This document shows, piece by piece, positions 7,702 to 15,944 of a DNA stretch of 64,000 bases. Position 1 is the stretch's first letter. The number at the start of each line of letters is the position of its first letter. The notes beneath the pieces are model-generated. The model was not told the origin of the DNA. It saw only the letters and a program-made list of their open reading frames with translations, and searched no databases. Source of the stretch: Kineosporia aurantiaca JCM 3230. GTDB taxonomy: Bacteria; Actinomycetota; Actinomycetes; Actinomycetales; Kineosporiaceae. Location of the stretch: contig JODP01000016.1 in the NCBI GenBank assembly GCA_000719025.1, positions 62,001 to 126,000 on the forward strand, in the 5' to 3' direction. The position numbers and the translations under genes are program-made.

Positions 7702-8416
7702 TGATCCGGATGCTGCGCAGGCGGTAGCCGGTGTACGCCAGGCCGCCCCCGGTGACGATCGCGAGCAGGGTGATGCCGGTGCCGAACCCGACCGCGGACT
7801 CGACGCCGAGCGACTGCGCCTGGTCGCCGAGCATCTTCTCGGTGATCGCCAGGGCCCACTGCTGGATGCTCAGGGTCTGCGCCCCGGGCACGTACCCGCC
7901 GATCGCCGCCTCCCAGACCAGGGCGTAGAGCAGGCCGATCACCACCGCGTTGCGGGTGATCACGGCCAGCATCAGGAAGACCGTGGCGTAGGCGACCCCG
8001 GCGAGCAGTGCCCCGGTCGCGTAGCCGGACGCCACGTTGTCGTCCGGGCCGGCCAGGATGAATCCGGCGACCAGGGTGGGCAGGACCCCGAAGAGCACGA
8101 TCACGCCGAGCGCGACGATCCACTTGCTGACCGCGATCACGTACCGGTTCAGCGGTTTCGCCAGCAGGTAGACGATCGAGCCGTCGTCGATCTCCGGGCC
8201 GATTGCGCCGGTGCCGGCGATCAGGCAGAGCAGTGGGATCAGGAAGCCGAGCGAGAACGAGCCGAGCAGGTCGACCGCGCTGTCGCTGGAGCGGCCGCTG
8301 ACCAGTCGGACCACGACGGCCAGGACGAGCAGGACGACCGGGAGCACGATCAGCAGGACGGCGCGGCGGCGGCCGACCAGGCTGTGCCAGGTGAGCCCGG
8401 CAACGGTGGCGTTCAT
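7688..8416 (-). CDS. ABC-2 type transporter permease
   Basis: Integral membrane protein of 242 residues with about six hydrophobic helices (for example AVLLIVLPVVLLVLAVVV and the ALLAGVAYATVFLMLAVI stretch), starting MNATVAGLTWHSLVG as many ABC-2 exporter permeases do. It follows its ATPase with a 4-nt ATGA overlap and closes a four-gene operon read from 11163 downwards. The substrate cannot be deduced. The last codons and the stop are part of a 17-nt duplication. Confidence 0.85.
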   Translation of the reverse strand: MNATVAGLTWHSLVGRRRAVLLIVLPVVLLVLAVVVRLVSGRSSDSAVDLLGSFSLGFLIPLLCLIAGTGAIGPEIDDGSIVYLLAKPLNRYVIAVSKWIVALGVIVLFGVLPTLVAGFILAGPDDNVASGYATGALLAGVAYATVFLMLAVITRNAVVIGLLYALVWEAAIGGYVPGAQTLSIQQWALAITEKMLGDQAQSLGVESAVGFGTGITLLAIVTGGGLAYTGYRLRSIRISGDE

Positions 8417-9345
8417 CGATTCACCAGGTAGGAGAACACTTTTTCGAGGGACTCGTCGGCGGGGCTGACCTCGTACAGGCGAATCCCTCTTTCCCGGGCG
8501 AAGACCGGTAGCTGGTGGGCGAACCGGCTGTAGTCGGTGGCCTGGACGTTCAGGACCGACGACCCGGCCTTCAGCCCGAGCTCGACGCCGGCGGTGGAAC
8601 CGTCGGCGATCAGCGCGGAGGCCAGGGCCCGGTCGTCGCTGGAACGGATCGTGTACTGGTGCGGTCGTTCGGTCATCAGCCGGCGGATCTCGCGGAAGTC
8701 GCCGGAGGCCGCGTGCCGCCCGGCCACCATCACCTCGATCCCGGCCGCGATCTGCTCGACCTCCTCCAGGATGTGCGAGCTGAACAGCACCACCCGGCCG
8801 GTGTTACCGAGCTCGGTCATCAGGTCCATCAGCTGCAGGCGCTGACGCGGGTCCATGCCGTTGAACGGCTCGTCCAGCAGCAGCACGTCCGGATCGTGGA
8901 CCAGGGCGGTGGCCATCTTGATCCGCTGCTTCATGCCCTTGGAGTAGGTGCCGACGTCGCGCTCGGCCGCGCTCTTCAGGTCGACGGTCTCGATCGCCCG
9001 GCGGGCCGCGGCCTCCGGATCGGGCAGCCGGTGCAGCTTGGCGTTGGCCAGGACGAAGTTCCAGCCGGAGACCCCGTCGTACATCGCCTCGCGCTCCGGC
9101 ACCAGACCGATGCGGTGGTAGATGTTCTCGTTGTGCCAGGTGGGTTCGCCGTCCACCGTGACCGTGCCCGAGGAGGGCGGCAGGAAGCCGCTCATCAGGT
9201 GGATCAGGGTGGACTTGCCGGCCCCGTTCGGGCCGAGCAGACCGGTCACCCCGGGCCCGATCGTCATCGAGACGTCGTTCACCGCCACGACATTGCCGAA
9301 CCAGCGGCTCACCTGCTCGAGCTTCAGCAGCACGGGGCCGGTCAT
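8413..9345 (-). CDS. ABC transporter ATP-binding protein
   Basis: Nucleotide-binding subunit, 310 residues. Walker A is GPNGAGKST, the ABC signature region is YSKGMKQRIK, Walker B is VLLLDEPFNGMD and the switch histidine is in SSHILEEV. After residue 220 comes a C-terminal domain of the kind seen in ABC-2 export ATPases. ATG 9345 overlaps the stop of the upstream permease, and the stop overlaps the start of the downstream permease, so the four genes are translationally coupled. The same reading frame remains open further upstream, but that part is a shadow of the permease gene. Confidence 0.9.
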   Translation of the reverse strand: MTGPVLLKLEQVSRWFGNVVAVNDVSMTIGPGVTGLLGPNGAGKSTLIHLMSGFLPPSSGTVTVDGEPTWHNENIYHRIGLVPEREAMYDGVSGWNFVLANAKLHRLPDPEAAARRAIETVDLKSAAERDVGTYSKGMKQRIKMATALVHDPDVLLLDEPFNGMDPRQRLQLMDLMTELGNTGRVVLFSSHILEEVEQIAAGIEVMVAGRHAASGDFREIRRLMTERPHQYTIRSSDDRALASALIADGSTAGVELGLKAGSSVLNVQATDYSRFAHQLPVFARERGIRLYEVSPADESLEKVFSYLVNR

Positions 9346-10238
9346 GAGGCCGACACCTTCCGGTAGCGGGCGAGCAGGAGGGCGTAGCAGCCGACGATCA
9401 CCACGAGCATCACGGCGGTGAAGACCAGGCCGCCGGTGGTGCCGGGCGGGGGCTGGGGATAGGAACTGGTGGTGTTCACCAGCCAGTAGAGGACGCCTTG
9501 GACCAGTGCGACCGGGCTCAGCATGGCGAAGTAGCCGGAGAGGTCGGGGTGGTCGTTCGCGTCTGCCAGGCCGGACAGCACGCCACTGACCAGGGACAGG
9601 AGCAGCAGCACGGTGATCACCGCGGCCACCCCGAAGCCCCGCCGGGGGGTGATCGAGGCGATCAGGAGCCCCACCCCGGCCAGGACCAGCGACAGCAGCA
9701 CGGCGCCGAGCAGCCCGGCCGCCCAGTCCTTCGCGTTCGGCCAGAACGACATCTTGGCCAGCAGCGCCCCGACGAACAGGACGGTCTGCGGAAGGGCGAT
9801 CAGGATGAACAGGGCCGAGCTCATCGCGCCGTACTTGGCCAGCACGTAGTCGTTGCGGGTCAGCGGCCGGGACAGGTAGAGCGGCATGGTCCGGAACCGC
9901 AGGTCCCGCGAGACCGTGGCCGGGGACTGGGCGGCCAGGTAGATGGCGATGGCCGGCTCCAGCGCGAACATGTACTCGACCGCGTCGATCGGCAGGCGCT
10001 TCAGATTGGTCACCCCGGCCACCACCGCGACGATGACGGCGGGCGCGACCATGACGGCCAGCAGCAGGAACGGCATGATCTTGGACCGGGTGGAACGGCC
10101 GAGACCGTAACACCCGCGCAGGCTCTCGATCAGCAGCGAGCGGATCAGGTAGCCCCGGCCGAGCCGGGGCCCTTCGTAGTGCCGGAACCCGATGTCGTGG
10201 ATGACACCGGCGCCCGACCCGGAGTCACTGGTGCTCAT
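9342..10238 (-). CDS. ABC-2 type transporter permease
   Basis: Polytopic membrane protein of 298 residues. The cytoplasmic N-terminus (VIHDIGFRHYEGPRLGRGY) is typical of permeases that accompany CcmA-like ATPases, followed by about six helices, among them the AVMVAPAVIVAVVAGV and AAVITVLLLLSLVSGVL stretches. ATG 10238 lies 14 nt inside the end of the upstream ATPase gene; the stop overlaps the next ATPase. It probably pairs with the ATPase at 10225-11163. Substrate unknown. Confidence 0.86.
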   Translation of the reverse strand: MSTSDSGSGAGVIHDIGFRHYEGPRLGRGYLIRSLLIESLRGCYGLGRSTRSKIMPFLLLAVMVAPAVIVAVVAGVTNLKRLPIDAVEYMFALEPAIAIYLAAQSPATVSRDLRFRTMPLYLSRPLTRNDYVLAKYGAMSSALFILIALPQTVLFVGALLAKMSFWPNAKDWAAGLLGAVLLSLVLAGVGLLIASITPRRGFGVAAVITVLLLLSLVSGVLSGLADANDHPDLSGYFAMLSPVALVQGVLYWLVNTTSSYPQPPPGTTGGLVFTAVMLVVIVGCYALLLARYRKVSAS

Positions 10239-11163
10239 CGCCGCCCCCTTGGTTGACGTTCTCGAGCGTGGGATCGGCGCGGAAGATCTCGGCCATCCGG
10301 TGCCGGCGCCGCTCCAGCCGGTGCAGACCCACGCCCAGCTGCACCACGGTGTCCAGAACGATGTCGTAGGTGGAGTCGTCGACCAGCTCCACCTCGATCT
10401 GCCGCCCGGCCGGATGCACCGAGAGCCCGGCCGCCTGCAGGGCCCGGCCCACCTCGTCCGTCCGCTCGTCCACTTCGAGGGCCAGCACCCGGCTGGCCGT
10501 GGTGACCTCCGCGGTGCTGGTGGAGCGCAGCAGACGCCCGCCGTCCACCACCACGATGTGATCGCAGATCTGCTCGAGCTCACCGAGCAGGTGCGAGGTG
10601 ACCAGCATCGGGATGCCGAACTCGGTGCCGATCCGGCGCATCAGCCCGAGCATCTGGTCGCGCCCGGCCGGGTCGAGGCCGTTGGTCGGCTCGTCCAGCA
10701 GCAGCAGGCCGGGATCGTGGACCAGCGCCTGGGCCAGCTTGACCCGCTGCTTCATCCCGGTCGAGTAGCCGCCCATGGAGCGGTAGCGCTCCTCGTAGAG
10801 CCCGACGTGGCGCAGCGTGTCCGCCGTGCGCTCGCGCGCCGCGGTCAGCGGCAGCCCGGACATCCGGGCCATGTGCAGCACGAACTCGGTGGCCGACATG
10901 TCGGCCGGAAGGCAGTCGTGCTCGGGCATGTAGCCGACCCGCTGCCGGATGGTGGGACCGTCGGTGGCGACGTCGAGACCGAGCACCTGGGCGGTTCCGG
11001 TGGTGACCGGGAGCAGCCCGAGCAGGATCTTGATCATCGTGGACTTGCCCGCGCCGTTGGCGCCGACCAGCCCGACCACGCCCGGCTCGATGGCGAAGGT
11101 CAGCCCGTCGAGCGCGGTGACGGCGCCGTAGCGTTTGGTGAGGTTCTCGACCGAGATCATCAT
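10225..11163 (-). CDS. ABC transporter ATP-binding protein
   Basis: First gene of the minus-strand operon. Walker A GANGAGKST, signature YSTGMKQRVK, Walker B LLLLDEPTNGLD and switch histidine TSHLLGEL are intact, and an accessory C-terminal domain follows residue 220. The start is MMISVENLTKRYG; ATG 11163 or 11160 cannot be separated by a ribosome site (312 or 311 residues). The operon is divergent from the zinc-ribbon gene at 11354. Two complete ATPase-permease pairs in one operon suggest either two exporters or one hetero-complex; which is not visible. Confidence 0.9.
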   Translation of the reverse strand: MMISVENLTKRYGAVTALDGLTFAIEPGVVGLVGANGAGKSTMIKILLGLLPVTTGTAQVLGLDVATDGPTIRQRVGYMPEHDCLPADMSATEFVLHMARMSGLPLTAARERTADTLRHVGLYEERYRSMGGYSTGMKQRVKLAQALVHDPGLLLLDEPTNGLDPAGRDQMLGLMRRIGTEFGIPMLVTSHLLGELEQICDHIVVVDGGRLLRSTSTAEVTTASRVLALEVDERTDEVGRALQAAGLSVHPAGRQIEVELVDDSTYDIVLDTVVQLGVGLHRLERRRHRMAEIFRADPTLENVNQGGGDEHQ

Positions 11164-11353
11164 GACCCGGCCGACTGTAGTGGCGCCCTCCGACAGAAGT
11201 GGCCCGTCCGGCGCCCGATTCGGCGGAATCATCCCCAGGGTGGACCGGGATCGATCTTCGGATGCATGCGGGGGTCAACGCATCCGGCACCGATGCCGCA
11301 AAACCTTTCAGAAGGCCTATTCCCGCAGGCCAACGGCGGTTAGAGTGACCGGC

Positions 11354-11995
11354 GTGGCTCAGCCCTACGCATTCACCGACAACGTTCGCGACCTCTCGAA
11401 CAACGACGGTTACCAGTTCGAGTTCTACTGCGAGCGGTGCGGTAACGGTCACCGGTCCCCGTTCGTGCGGGACAAGGCGGAGATCGCGCAGAACGTCCTG
11501 CGCACGGTCGGCAACTTCTTCGGCGGCAACGCGTACAAGCTCGGCAGCCTGGCCGACTACTGGGACCGGGGCACGAACTCGGCCGCCAAGGACAAGGCGA
11601 TGAACGAGGCGGTCGAGACCGTCCGCGACGAGTTCCGTCAGTGCCGGGGCTGCAGCGACTGGGTGTGCCACGAGGTGTGCTGGAACGAGCAGATCGGGCA
11701 GTGCGCCCGCTGCTCGCCGTTCGTCCACGAGGAACTGTCCCGCGCGCAGTCCCAGGCCCAGGTCCAGCAGATGTACGACCAGGCCCGGGAAGTGGACTGG
11801 AACCAGAACCTGGATGTCAGCACCCGCACCACAGTGACCTGCCCGCACTGCTCGGCCAAGGTGGACGGCGGCAAGTTCTGCTCCTCCTGCGGTCAGGTGT
11901 TCCAGCAGCGCCAGGCCTGCCCCGGCTGCGAGTCCACCCGCAACGCCCCCGGCGCGGCCTTCTGCTCCGACTGCGGTACCTCGATGCGCCCCTGA
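11354..11995 (+). CDS. Multi-zinc-ribbon protein of unknown function
   Basis: A 213-residue, presumably cytoplasmic protein with five to six CxxC pairs: CERC near residue 25, CRGC and CHEVC near 95-108, CARC near 118, then a double zinc ribbon of CPHC/CSSCG and CPGC/CSDCG at the C-terminus. The middle (about 125-155) is helical and glutamine-rich. GTG 11354 is chosen since the protein similarity begins at VAQPYAFTDNV; GTG 11345 is a close alternative. I do not recognise a specific function. Such ribbons usually mediate protein or nucleic-acid contacts. Confidence 0.75.
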   Translation: MAQPYAFTDNVRDLSNNDGYQFEFYCERCGNGHRSPFVRDKAEIAQNVLRTVGNFFGGNAYKLGSLADYWDRGTNSAAKDKAMNEAVETVRDEFRQCRGCSDWVCHEVCWNEQIGQCARCSPFVHEELSRAQSQAQVQQMYDQAREVDWNQNLDVSTRTTVTCPHCSAKVDGGKFCSSCGQVFQQRQACPGCESTRNAPGAAFCSDCGTSMRP

Positions 11996-12007
11996 TCCTC
12001 CCCGTGG

Positions 12008-12044
12008 TTGTCCACAGGTAGGCAGGACCACCGGTTTATCCACA
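12008..12044 (+). promoter_or_regulatory. Two DnaA-box-like 9-mers upstream of yraN
   Basis: TTGTCCACA (12008-12016) and TTATCCACA (12036-12044) match the DnaA box consensus TT(A/G)TCCACA in the same orientation, 28 nt apart, in the gap between the zinc-ribbon gene and yraN. No other origin hallmarks are nearby. Binding of DnaA is inferred from sequence only. Confidence 0.5.
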
Positions 12045-12110
12045 ACCCCCTCCCGAATCCGGCGCCGAACCCGCTGAGGCGCGCAGGATCTCGTCTCGGA
12101 GGTGGTGGGG

Positions 12111-12470
12111 ATGCCGCTGGAGAGGGCCGAACTCGGCCGGTACGGGGAAGATCTTGCGGCCGCGCACCTGGAGGCCACGGGCTGCCGGATCCTGGCGCGG
12201 AACTGGCGCTGCCGGCTCGGTGAGCTCGACCTGGTCGCGCTGGAGGGGCAGTGCCTCGTGGTGTGCGAGGTCAAGACCCGGCAGTCGATCACGGCGGGCG
12301 ACCCGCTGGAGGCGGTGACAGCGGTCAAGGCCCGCCGGTTGCGGCGCCTGACCGGGGCCTGGCTCGCCACGCAGGACCGGTTCTTCGCCGATGTGCGCAT
12401 CGACGTGGTGGGCATCGTCTGCCCGGAGACCGGCCCGGCCCGCATGGTGCACCTCAAGGGGGTGTTCTGA
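12111..12470 (+). CDS. yraN: UPF0102 (YraN) family endonuclease-like protein
   Basis: A 119-residue protein with the restriction-endonuclease-like fold signature: conserved RYGEDLAAAHLE near the N-terminus, then GELDLVA...VVCEVKTR, the D-(x)n-E-x-K catalytic pattern. The biological role is not settled, although its linkage with comM and dprA suggests DNA processing. ATG 12111 has CGGAGG at 8-nt spacing, so it is preferred over GTG 12102. The comM GTG follows the stop directly. Confidence 0.9.
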   Translation: MPLERAELGRYGEDLAAAHLEATGCRILARNWRCRLGELDLVALEGQCLVVCEVKTRQSITAGDPLEAVTAVKARRLRRLTGAWLATQDRFFADVRIDVVGIVCPETGPARMVHLKGVF

Positions 12471-14111
12471 GTGACGCTCGGGCGGGCCCTGTCCGTCGCG
12501 ATCGTCGGCATGACCGGGCACGTGATCGACGTCGAGGCGGACATTGCCCTCGGGTTACCGGCTTTCACCCTGGTGGGGCTGCCCGACGCGTCGCTGACCG
12601 AGTCCCGCGACCGGGTGCGCGCCGCCTGCGCGAATTCCGGGCACCCGCTGCTGCAGCGGCGGATCACGGTGAACCTGTCCCCGGCCGCCCTGCCCAAGGC
12701 CGGCAGCGGATTCGACCTGGCCATCGCGGTCGCCCTGCTCACCGCCCAGGGCGTGCTGGCCGGGCCGGCCGTGCAGAAGTACGTGCACATGGGCGAGCTC
12801 GGGCTGAACGGCCGGGTGCGCCCGGTGCGCGGGGTGCTGCCCGCCACCCTCGCCGCGGTCCGCAGCGGGCGCCCCGATGTGGTCGTCCCCCTGGCCAACG
12901 AGGCCGAGGCGCGGCTGGTGCCGGGGGCCACGGTGTACCCGATGGAGACTCTGGCCGATCTGATCCGGCTCCACGGCGGTGAGCCCGGGCGGCACTGGGC
13001 CGAGCTGGAACAGGCTTCTCTGCTGGCCGTATCGGCGGACGGACGGGTCTCGCCGGGTCTCGTCCGGCCTGCTTCGGCCGGACCGGGTGACCTGCTGGTC
13101 GGCTCGCCGCACGTGGTGGCCCCCCGATTGGCGGCGCTGCCCGGTCCACAGCCCGATCTGGCCGATGTGATCGGCCAGAAGGAGGCGCGTCGCGCTCTGG
13201 AAGTAGCCGCGGCCGGCGGGCATCACCTCTTGCTGATGGGTCCGCCCGGCACGGGCAAGACGCTGCTGGCCTCCCGGTTGCCCGGGCTGCTGCCGGATCT
13301 CGACGACGAGGAGGCGGTGGAAGTAACGGCGCTGCACTCGGTGGCGGGCACGCTCGACCCGGCCACCGGCCTGATCCGCCGACCGCCGTTCCAGAATCCG
13401 CACCACACCTGCACGGTCGTCTCAATGGTCGGCGGTGGGAGCGGGCTACCCCATCCGGGCGCTGCCTCGCTGGCTCACCGGGGCATCCTGTTCCTCGACG
13501 AGGCGGGCGAATTCGGCTCCCAGGTCCTGGATTCCCTCCGCCAACCGCTCGAGCAGGGCGACCTGGTCATCCACCGGGCGAACGGCACCGCACGCTTTCC
13601 GGCCCGCTTCCTGCTCGTGCTGGCCAGCAATCCCTGTCCCTGCGGATTCGCCGTCGGCAACGGCCTGAACTGCGTCTGCTCCCCGAACGCCCGGCGCCGG
13701 TACCTGTCCCGCCTGTCCGGCCCCCTGCTCGACCGGGTCGACCTCCAGGTCGACGTTCCGCCGGTCTCGCGGGCCGACATGGCGGGCGAGGAACGGGCCG
13801 AGAGCTCCGCGACGGTTGCCGTGCGGGTTAAGCAGGCGCGTGCGGTTGCCCAGGAACGGCTGCAGGGCACGTCGTGGACCTGCAACGGGGAGGTCTCCGG
13901 GAGCTACCTGCGAACCCGGCTCCGGCTGCCGCCCGCTGTGACGCAGGACGTGGATCGGGCTCTGGACCACGGGCGGTTGTCGATTCGCGGGCATGACCGG
14001 GTGATCCGGGTTTCCTGGACCATCGCGGATCTGGCCGGGCGGGTCCGGCCGGATCGGGATGACGTGGCGGGGGCTTTGTCGCTGCGGCACCGGGGGCAGG
14101 TGGTCGTGTGA
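12471..14111 (+). CDS. comM: YifB/ComM family Mg-chelatase-like AAA ATPase
   Basis: Hexameric AAA+ protein which, in transformable bacteria, drives branch migration during integration of incoming DNA. The N-terminal Lon-protease-like domain (about 1-180) precedes the ATPase: Walker A GPPGTGKT near residue 260, Walker B ILFLDEAGEF near 340, and the C-terminal Mg_chelatase_C segment. The 546-residue length is slightly above the usual 500. GTG 12471 abuts the yraN stop, so translation is coupled. The last bases overlap a GTG (14108) opening the dprA frame. Confidence 0.93.
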   Translation: MTLGRALSVAIVGMTGHVIDVEADIALGLPAFTLVGLPDASLTESRDRVRAACANSGHPLLQRRITVNLSPAALPKAGSGFDLAIAVALLTAQGVLAGPAVQKYVHMGELGLNGRVRPVRGVLPATLAAVRSGRPDVVVPLANEAEARLVPGATVYPMETLADLIRLHGGEPGRHWAELEQASLLAVSADGRVSPGLVRPASAGPGDLLVGSPHVVAPRLAALPGPQPDLADVIGQKEARRALEVAAAGGHHLLLMGPPGTGKTLLASRLPGLLPDLDDEEAVEVTALHSVAGTLDPATGLIRRPPFQNPHHTCTVVSMVGGGSGLPHPGAASLAHRGILFLDEAGEFGSQVLDSLRQPLEQGDLVIHRANGTARFPARFLLVLASNPCPCGFAVGNGLNCVCSPNARRRYLSRLSGPLLDRVDLQVDVPPVSRADMAGEERAESSATVAVRVKQARAVAQERLQGTSWTCNGEVSGSYLRTRLRLPPAVTQDVDRALDHGRLSIRGHDRVIRVSWTIADLAGRVRPDRDDVAGALSLRHRGQVVV

Positions 14112-14665
14112 TTCCGGGGGAATTGTTCGAGGGCAATGGCTTTCTGTGGGCTGAGGGGGAGGAGATCGAAGGGGGAGCTTCGCGGTCTTTGGCGGAGGGA
14201 GCGGAAGCTTCGGCGGTGACGGGCTCCGAGGGTTTTCGTGGCGAGGGCGTTTTTGGGGGAGATGACGACGGTGGCCTCGATAGAGCAGAGCCGGGTGTGG
14301 GTGCCGCTGAAGCGGATGGTGGCGCTGACGGTCCTGGTGGCGATAGCAGCGTTACGGAGGACGTCGGCGGTGGCCTCGGTTGGGCTGGGCGCGGAGACGC
14401 CTATGAGCTGGGTGACGGCCCTAGAAAAGGCGACGTTGAGGAGGAAGACGGGGGCGGTGGCGAAAGGGAGGGCGGCGTTCGCGGAGATGAAGGTAGCTGT
14501 CTCGATGGCGCGGACGGCGCGGATAAGGGTGGGGGCGGTGCTCCGGGTATTGGCGGAGCGGCGGGTAGCGGTGAAGGCAGTGCTGTTGGCGCGGTGGGCC
14601 ACGGCGACGCCGAGGCGCGTGTGGGTAGGGGTGTCGTCGAAAATGTCGGTGGCGTAGGAATTCTG
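14112..14665 (+). other. G-rich low-complexity stretch before the conserved part of dprA
   Basis: The dprA frame is open from GTG 14108, but the first 186 codons encode only Gly/Asp/Glu/Ala-rich low-complexity sequence with no DprA similarity. G or C is concentrated in the first codon position of that frame, unlike neighbouring genes where it is the third. Two other frames (plus-strand frame of 14238 and minus-strand frame of 14602) have GC-rich third positions but no recognisable protein. It may be a non-coding expansion, a disordered DprA N-terminus or an unknown gene. The plus strand is strongly G over C. Confidence 0.5.
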
Positions 14666-15874
14666 GTGGCAATCAGTAGACGCGATGCCGCTGAAAGGGG
14701 CGGCGAAGGTGGTTCGGGTGGGCGGGGCTGCGGCAGCGGGGCGGGTTGGTCGAGTGATCCTCCGACTCCGGAACGGTTGGCCCGCGTGGCTTGGAGCCGT
14801 CTGGCCGAGCCGGGTGACGAGCGGGCGGGGGAGTTGGTGGCTCGCCTGGGACCGGTGGCGGCGCTTGCGGAGGTCCGGGTGGGCGGCAAGGGGGAGAAGT
14901 ACGCGCCGCGGCTGGCTGGTCTGAATCCCGCGCAGGATCTGCAGAATGCGGGCGCACTCGGCGGTCGTTTGCTGATCCCGTCCGATCCCGAATGGCCGGA
15001 GGGGCTGGACCGGCTACAGCACGGGATGCCGTTCTGCCTCTACGTCCGGGGACCGTTGGCTCTGAATCAGGCTTGCGCCAGCGCAGTGTCGATTGTCGGA
15101 GCCCGGGCGGCCACCAGCTATGGCGAGCATGTGGCCACGGAGCTCGCCGTGGGTTGCGCGGATCAGGGCATCACGGTGGTCTCGGGTGCGGCGCTGGGGA
15201 TCGACGCGGCCGCGCATCGGGGGTCGCTCGCGGTCGGCGGGCCGACCATAGCCGTGCTCGCGGGTGGGCTCGATCGGGCCTATCCGCCGAGCAACGATCT
15301 GCTGATCCGGGAGATCAGCCGGTTCGGGGCTTTGGTCAGCGAGGTTCCGGCCGGGACGCCGCCCACCCGCTGGCGGTTCATCCGCCGAAACCGGATCATC
15401 GCGGCCCTGGGGCAGGCCACCTGCGTGGTCGAGGCGGGCAGTCGCTCGGGCAGCATGGGGACGGCCAACTGGGCCGACCGGTTGAGTCTTCCGGTCGGTG
15501 CGGTCCCGGGGCCGATCACTTCGCCCACCTCGTACGGAACCCATCGGCTGCTCCGGAGCGGGGCCGTGTGCATCACCTCGGCCGCGGAGCTCTGCGAACT
15601 GGCCGGACCGATCGGAGCTTTCATGGCTGAGGAGGAGGCGGTGCCGAAGACTGAGTACGACGGTTTGGAGCCGCGCGACCTGCAGGTCTTCGATGCCCTT
15701 CCGGTTCGCAAAGCCGTTTCCATGTCCACCCTGTGCGCTGCCGTCGGGCTGGATGAGACGGCGGCCACGGCCTCGCTGGCCCGGCTCGAGCTCCGGGATC
15801 TGGTCGAGCGGGAAGCGGGGCTCTGGCGGAAGGGAGGGGCGGCCCGCCGGACCCGGGGCGCCGGGCCGTCATGA
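14666..15874 (+). CDS. dprA: DNA-processing protein DprA (Smf family)
   Basis: Loads RecA on single-stranded DNA taken up by the cell and protects it. The Rossmann-like core is clear: SIVGARAATSYGEHVA, VVSGAALGIDAAAHRG, IAVLAGGLDRAYPPSN, FIRRNRIIAAL and VVEAGSRSGSMGTANWA. A winged-helix domain ends the protein (RDLQVFDALP... onward). Family similarity begins at PERLARVAWSRL, near 14760. GTG 14666 follows TAGGAA at 6-nt spacing and gives 402 residues, a normal DprA length; GTG 14108, overlapping the comM stop, would give 588 residues with a low-complexity head. I favour 14666 but cannot exclude coupling at 14108. Confidence 0.9.
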   Translation: MAISRRDAAERGGEGGSGGRGCGSGAGWSSDPPTPERLARVAWSRLAEPGDERAGELVARLGPVAALAEVRVGGKGEKYAPRLAGLNPAQDLQNAGALGGRLLIPSDPEWPEGLDRLQHGMPFCLYVRGPLALNQACASAVSIVGARAATSYGEHVATELAVGCADQGITVVSGAALGIDAAAHRGSLAVGGPTIAVLAGGLDRAYPPSNDLLIREISRFGALVSEVPAGTPPTRWRFIRRNRIIAALGQATCVVEAGSRSGSMGTANWADRLSLPVGAVPGPITSPTSYGTHRLLRSGAVCITSAAELCELAGPIGAFMAEEEAVPKTEYDGLEPRDLQVFDALPVRKAVSMSTLCAAVGLDETAATASLARLELRDLVEREAGLWRKGGAARRTRGAGPS

Positions 15875-15926
15875 GCGGGCCGCTGATCGGCCCACCGATT
15901 GCCGATTCTGCTGGGCGCTGCGGAAC

Positions 15927-15944
15927 AGCCCTGAAAGCAGGGCT
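15927..15944 (-). terminator. Short hairpin between convergent dprA and hemC
   Basis: AGCCCTG (15927-15933) and CAGGGCT (15938-15944) form a 7-bp stem with an AAAG loop immediately after the hemC stop, in the gap between convergent genes. Short, so a weak call. Confidence 0.4.

Noticed and set aside
10192..11343. 383-codon plus-strand frame opposite the first ABC ATPase
   Set aside because: Shadow frame; the Walker motifs on the minus strand settle the coding strand.
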